A stretch of DNA of 5,429 nucleotides from Bacteroidetes bacterium UBA1952. Lineage in GTDB: Bacteria; Bacteroidota; Bacteroidia; Chitinophagales; Chitinophagaceae. The stretch is taken from NCBI GenBank assembly GCA_002336725.1, contig DDEO01000188.1:1-5429 (forward strand), given 5' to 3'. The translations under genes and the position numbers were made by a program. Shown here piece by piece: positions 1-5,429 of the stretch. The number at the start of each line of letters is the position of its first letter. Position 1 is the first letter of the stretch. The notes below the pieces were generated by a model, which worked only from the letters and a program-made list of their open reading frames with translations, searched no databases and was not told the origin of the DNA.

Positions 1-28
1 CCCCCGCTCGCCGTAGCGCTCATTTACC

Positions 29-395
29 GTTCGGCGAAGGCCCCCACCCTTAACCTGTCCCTTAAGACTCAAAATAATAATATGACGTGCTTTTGGGTGC
101 ATTTCAGCAAGCAAAGAGGCCCGTTTACGCCTTCATCAAATTCGCAAAATCTGAATTTGTAGGCTAAAACAGGAGCTATTTCCGGAAATTTCTTGCTGTC
201 GGGGGCCTCATATTAAAGTGGAAAAAGTTAAGGGACAGGTTAAGGGCTCCCGCCTTCGTCCTTCGTCGTCCCTATTTCACACCGTTTCAACTAAAGCCGG
301 CTATCGAAATACTGTTCTGAAAGGTCCTTTTTCCGGAAAAAACAAGCACTGCCGCTTCAAAACACTGGCGACGAAGGCGGGAGCTTTCGCCGAAC
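29..395. repeat. Nested inverted repeats around the MITE-like element
   Basis: Two further inverted pairs enclose or interlock with the 19-bp arms. Bases 29-45 pair with 379-395 at 15 of 17 positions, including a perfect 10-mer (gttcggcgaa at 29-38, ttcgccgaac at 386-395). Bases 246-260 (gctcccgccttcgtc) pair perfectly with 370-384. The shared words are variants of CGAAGGCGGGAGC, also seen at 253-270 as repeated CCTTCGTC. The region therefore looks like several copies of one repeat module inserted in both orientations rather than a single clean element. The function is unknown. Confidence 0.5.
33..260. repeat. MITE-like element bounded by 19-bp perfect inverted repeats
   Basis: The 19-mer cccttaacctgtcccttaa at 47-65 recurs as its exact reverse complement at 228-246, with a 162-base spacer. 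Each arm contains a short direct repeat (CCCTTAA, five bases, CCCTTAA). The symmetry continues outward imperfectly (33-46 against 247-260, 9 of 14 positions pair). The spacer is AT-rich and has no usable reading frame. It contains a 7-bp stem (137-143 with 153-159, 9-base loop) and a 12-bp perfect palindrome atttccggaaat at 178-189. This layout resembles a small non-autonomous mobile element or a folded repeat unit. No clear target-site duplication is visible, so mobility is inference. Confidence 0.55.
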
Positions 396-396
396 A

Positions 397-616
397 AAAA
401 GAGGGTGCTATGCCGCTGGTACTGGTACTGCTCCAGCAGGCGGGCCAGAATGTTCCTGTCAGAAAGTTTGCCGCCTGCGCGCTTATCCAAATCCATTAGA
501 CCTCTTGCGAAAGCCTATTCGTTCTCTTTCGAATGATATTTTCATCGTTACTACAATTGCCCTCTGCGCAAAATTCTAATTATAAAATGCCCCATCATCT
601 CCACAATATGGATAAT
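397..616. other. Intergenic stretch with no supported gene
   Basis: Both strands have short open frames here. The minus-strand frame 287-496 begins with helix-like sequence and GC-rich third positions (410-496) before running into the repeat modules, so those first 28 or so codons could be a relic of a real gene, but I do not recognise it. An in-frame TAG lies just upstream of its ATG. The sequence gacctcttgcgaaa starting at 500 looks like the end of an insertion sequence, but no inverted partner was found in the window, so no element is called. A small hairpin attcg/cgaat lies at about 519-536. Confidence 0.3.
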
Positions 617-672
617 TGAGATTGCGGGTCCGGGTTTGTGCTGAACTTGATTCAGTATCCGCCGCAATGACG
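617..672 (-). repeat. REP-like palindromic repeat, copy 1
   Basis: An outer 7-bp stem, attgcgg at 621-627 with ccgcaat at 662-668, encloses an inner 5-bp stem, ctgaa at 641-645 with ttcag at 651-655, whose loop is cttga. Read on the minus strand it begins cgtcattgcgg and ends ccgcaatctc. This fits a widespread type of bacterial intergenic palindrome with a CTTGA core and CATTGCGG/CCGCAAT arms. That assignment is from memory of such repeats, not a search. It lies in non-coding DNA. Confidence 0.6.
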
Positions 673-746
673 TAGGATAACAGTTTCAAGTGCTAAGATG
701 AGCCGTGCTTAATCCATAAGTACCATTCCCAAGCAACAGGGAACCC

Positions 747-775
747 CGCAATGGCGGCCTTGAGCCGCCATCTCC
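747..775 (+). repeat. REP-like palindromic repeat, copy 2
   Basis: A perfect 8-bp stem, atggcggc at 751-758 with gccgccat at 764-771, has the 5-base loop cttga. The flanks read cgca on the left and ctcc on the right. It shares the CTTGA core, the gcaatg start and the atctc end of the copy at 617-672, but lies in the opposite orientation. There is no T-tract after the stem, so it is not a good intrinsic terminator. Confidence 0.6.
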
Positions 776-784
776 ATTAGTTGG

Positions 785-844
785 ATATCACCGCCGTTCG
801 TTTGAACACACGCCAATCTTTATATCGTCCGTTTCGTTTGAAAC
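785..844. repeat. Tandem pair of short palindromes
   Basis: Two related units lie about 36 bases apart. One has GTTC (796-799), loop GTTT, GAAC (804-807). The other has GTTTC (831-835), loop GTTT, GAAAC (840-844). Each is preceded by atatc and then cc (785-795 and 822-830). They differ by one compensating base pair in the stem, which suggests either duplication of one unit with stem-preserving change or paired binding sites. No function can be assigned. Confidence 0.5.
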
Positions 845-874
845 AAGATGCCTCGCTATTCGCATAGGAGCCTT

Positions 875-1101
875 TCTGCCTTCTGAAACAAAATCCCGCA
901 ACGTTTTAATTTCTCAATTCTTCACCGGTTTTCCGGGCGCGTTTCACCTCAGCCAGTCCCTCCTGAATGCCTTGGAAAACAGATAACTTCTCCTGCAACT
1001 TTCGGTAGTTATCGTTCAGTTCGTTCCACATTTTCAAGGGCACCACAAACCGAAGTTCGCTGCCCATTCTCATCTACCAGATATTTAACGGCTGCCGGCA
1101 T
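875..1101 (-). pseudogene. Frameshifted small antitoxin-like gene, toxin not found
   Basis: Reading from ATG at 1101-1099 gives MPAAVKYLVDENGQRTSV and then loses frame. Dropping one base from the A-run at 1047-1049 restores a continuous frame that goes on with VVPLKMWNELNDNYRKLQ and LSVFQGIQEGLAEVKRARKTGEE, ending at TAA 908-906. A second net +1 shift around 911-920 recovers a further segment, IKTLRDFVSEGR (910-875). The rebuilt product is about 70 residues: a beta-rich N-terminus with a V-D-E-x-G turn, a central charged helix and an EVK-x-A-x-K-TG segment before a short LRDF tail. This plan resembles small Bacteroidota antitoxins of the Phd/YefM or RelB-like kind, recognised by impression only. 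The three parts lie in three successive frames, so the gene is most likely dead unless the sequence has errors. No toxin gene is visible downstream (below 875), where only repeats are found. From the internal ATG at 1073 an intact 55-residue frame exists, but it would lack the N-terminal domain. Confidence 0.55.
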
Positions 1102-1151
1102 CCTGAAGCTTTCTACTAAGGAAAATACCACCACGGCCTTTCCCCAAAAAC

Positions 1152-1185
1152 AAAAAAGGACAGGTCTTTCAACCCGTCCTTTTTT
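1152..1185. terminator. Bidirectional intrinsic terminator downstream of secA
   Basis: A run of six A (1152-1157) is followed by GGAC (1158-1161), one mismatch, GGT (1163-1165), the loop ctttca, ACC (1172-1174), GTCC (1176-1179) and six T (1180-1185). The A- and T-runs extend the stem and give a U-tract on whichever strand is transcribed. On the minus strand it lies about 120 bases past the secA stop, making it the likely end of the secA transcript and a barrier to read-through into the antitoxin remnant. Confidence 0.8.
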
Positions 1186-1246
1186 CCGGAAATCCGGCCT
1201 GCTTTTAATGCTGTTCCGGCACCCAAAATTTTACATCGCTATGCTG

Positions 1247-1284
1247 TCACCCCTCTCCTTCGGAGAGGGGCCGGGGGTGAGGCC
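1247..1284. repeat. GC-rich intergenic hairpin repeat (CCCCTCTCC type)
   Basis: A perfect 9-bp stem, cccctctcc at 1250-1258 with ggagagggg at 1262-1270, is followed by ccgggggtgagg. An alternative pairing, tcacccc (1247-1253) with ggggtga (1274-1280), is possible. I recall this sequence as a highly repeated intergenic element in Bacteroidota and some other bacteria. It starts about 20 bases beyond the secA stop on the minus strand. It has no T-tract on that side, so it is better read as a repeat or transcript 3'-end stabiliser than as a terminator. Confidence 0.7.
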
Positions 1285-1304
1285 AACAGCCGGGGCAGGG
1301 GCCT

Positions 1305-4631
<3,327 letters not shown>

Positions 4632-4868
4632 TTTAATAAAAGGAAAATTACGCCTGCCTCCAAAAGCGGCCTTCGGGGAAATGGTTTCCGAGGCCTGTTT
4701 TTGGATATTAGCGGGGGCCGAAGGTACGTTAAACCCGTTTTCCAAGCGTTAGGGAATAGCGATATAAAAGGCGCGTTTCAAAAAATTTTAACCCAGCTCT
4801 TGCAAAGCCCAGAATTTTTGCAGTATTTTGGCGCTGTAATTGCCATCATTCCTAAGAATCATCCCCCA
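4632..4868. other. Divergent intergenic region between secA and the secreted-protein gene
   Basis: These 237 bases must hold the promoters of both divergent genes. On the secA side, AT-rich sequence (tttattaaa on the minus strand) directly precedes the ATG, with no Shine-Dalgarno, as usual for Bacteroidota. No exact copy of the Bacteroidota -7 element TAnnTTTG was found on either strand. The near match TAATTTTC on the minus strand (4650-4643) lies too close to the start codon and lacks a spaced upstream TTTG. I see no hairpin leader or riboswitch. Confidence 0.6.
4800..4830 (+). promoter_or_regulatory. Possible promoter of the secreted-protein gene
   Basis: TATTTTG at 4824-4830 is one base short of the Bacteroidota -7 consensus TAnnTTTG, and TTG at 4800-4802 stands 21 bases upstream, where a -33 element is expected. 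This would give a leader of about 30 bases before the ATG at 4869. Both elements are degenerate and the region is T-rich, so chance is a real alternative. Confidence 0.25.
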
Positions 4869-5399
4869 ATGAAAAAAACCTTCGTTCTTGCGGCTGCCCT
4901 TGTTGCTTCCGTAGGCAGCACTGCCCTGGCGCAGGATAACTCCGAACTGGTAACCGTAAATCGGTGGTTCAACAAGACTGATAATAACTATGTTACCGTA
5001 GCGGACAATGAGTTTCAGGAAGGCCAGCTGCTCTACTGGGGCTGGAAGGATAAAACGCCGCTTTTCAGCGCCTACAAAACGCCCGGCGAAGGCCGCGTAG
5101 CCGTATATTCCTGGTTTAACCCCGTCAATAAGGATCAGGTTTCCATCGCCGAAGATGAATACACCGACGATCAGATGATGAAGATGGGCTACACCAATAA
5201 GAAGCTTCAGTTCTACGCCCTCACCCGTCGCGCCCCCAACACCGTTGCCGTTTATCGCTGGAAGAAAGGCAGCGACTGGACGAGCATTCCGGAAGAAGGC
5301 GACACGGATGCCTATCTGAAAAAGAACTACCGCCAAAAGACTTTCCAGTTTTTTGGAATCACCCGCGCCGTAGATGCGGGCGTGTATAACCAGCTCTAA
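4869..5399 (+). CDS. Secreted protein of three ~49-residue repeats (DUF5648-like), function unknown
   Basis: The 176-residue product begins with a clear Sec signal peptide: Lys2-Lys3, a hydrophobic core (about 5-15) and an ALA cleavage site (19-21), leaving mature Gln22 onward. There is no lipobox and no cysteine, so it should be a soluble periplasmic or exported protein. The mature part is three tandem repeats starting at Val28, Val77 and Val126, exactly 49 residues apart. Each opens V-x-V-(N/Y)-x-W (Trp33, Trp82, Trp131), has a central T/S-x-A/P-(D/E)-(D/E/N) segment near 43-48, 92-97 and 139-144, a G/N-aromatic pair (Gly58-Trp59, Gly107-Tyr108, Asn153-Tyr154) and closes with Phe (66, 115, 161) followed by a small residue. 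The third is about three residues shorter inside. This recalls the DUF5648-type repeat, which opens VYR and closes G-W/Y...F-Y, often on secreted proteins; the family match is from memory. A three-fold beta structure is plausible. No catalytic motif and no type IX secretion C-terminal domain are visible. The ATG start is set by the signal peptide; no Shine-Dalgarno precedes it. It is divergent from secA, with no visible partner downstream. Confidence 0.92.
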   Translation: MKKTFVLAAALVASVGSTALAQDNSELVTVNRWFNKTDNNYVTVADNEFQEGQLLYWGWKDKTPLFSAYKTPGEGRVAVYSWFNPVNKDQVSIAEDEYTDDQMMKMGYTNKKLQFYALTRRAPNTVAVYRWKKGSDWTSIPEEGDTDAYLKKNYRQKTFQFFGITRAVDAGVYNQL

Positions 5400-5429
5400 G
5401 AAGATTGTTGATGAGAACTCTGAAAGGCG
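5400..5429. other. Window edge, nothing recognised
   Basis: The thirty bases after the TAA at 5397-5399 show no hairpin or start of a gene that can be supported. A terminator for the secreted-protein gene, if present, lies beyond the window. Confidence 0.5.

Noticed and set aside
1..400. CRISPR array or phage attachment site suggested by the recurring short words.
   Set aside because: Repeats are inverted, unequal in length and unevenly spaced, and there are no tRNA, integrase or cas genes.
287..496. A 69-codon minus-strand frame starting MDLDKRAGGKLSDRN.
   Set aside because: Its second half is translated repeat modules. The first 28 or so codons might be a gene relic, but nothing supports an intact gene.
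218..499. A 93-codon plus-strand frame beginning with GTG.
   Set aside because: It starts within the inverted-repeat arm region, runs through repeat modules, has no recognisable domain and overlaps an equally open minus-strand frame.
497..516. Possible insertion-sequence end (gacctcttgcgaaa).
   Set aside because: No matching inverted end, target duplication or transposase fragment was found in the window.
4643..4664. secA promoter from TAATTTTC and TTTG on the minus strand.
   Set aside because: The gap between the two is only 10 bases instead of about 19-21, and the start point would fall almost on the ATG.
4632..4745. N-terminal extension of SecA by 38 residues from a TTG codon.
   Set aside because: The extension has no resemblance to SecA N-termini, while ATG 4631 starts exactly at the conserved MIGFLSKIFGG sequence.
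4788..5336. A 182-codon minus-strand frame.
   Set aside because: It is antisense to the secreted-protein gene, which has a signal peptide and internal repeats.

Overview
The window is chromosomal DNA from a Bacteroidota bacterium. Three things support this. The SecA protein is of the long Bacteroidota type (about 1108 residues, with a large extra segment between motor domains). Start codons lack a Shine-Dalgarno and are preceded by AT-rich sequence or by none of note. The non-coding part carries palindromic repeats of a kind common in that phylum. The SecA N-terminus looks more like Chitinophagales/Sphingobacteriales than Bacteroidales, but that narrower placement is an impression, not a demonstration.

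Layout. Bases 1-1304 hold no intact gene. They are a patchwork of inverted repeats (29-65, 228-260 and 370-395), an unrecognised stretch (397-616), two REP-like palindromes in opposite orientation (617-672 and 747-775), a pair of small tandem palindromes (785-844), the frameshifted remains of a small antitoxin-like gene on the minus strand (875-1101), a bidirectional hairpin terminator (1152-1185) and a GC-rich hairpin repeat (1247-1284). Bases 1305-4631 hold secA on the minus strand. A 237-base divergent spacer follows (4632-4868). On the plus strand, 4869-5399 encodes a small secreted protein built of three repeats of about 49 residues. The last 30 bases hold nothing recognisable.

How the parts relate. 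SecA is the ATPase motor of the general secretion pathway. The small divergent gene has a classical Sec signal peptide, so its product is likely one of many SecA substrates. Nothing beyond adjacency suggests a dedicated link. secA appears to be transcribed alone, with the hairpin at 1152-1185 as its likely end.

No convincing new multi-gene system is present. The points most worth a second look are the three-repeat secreted protein, the decayed antitoxin without a visible toxin, and the nested inverted repeats at the left end.
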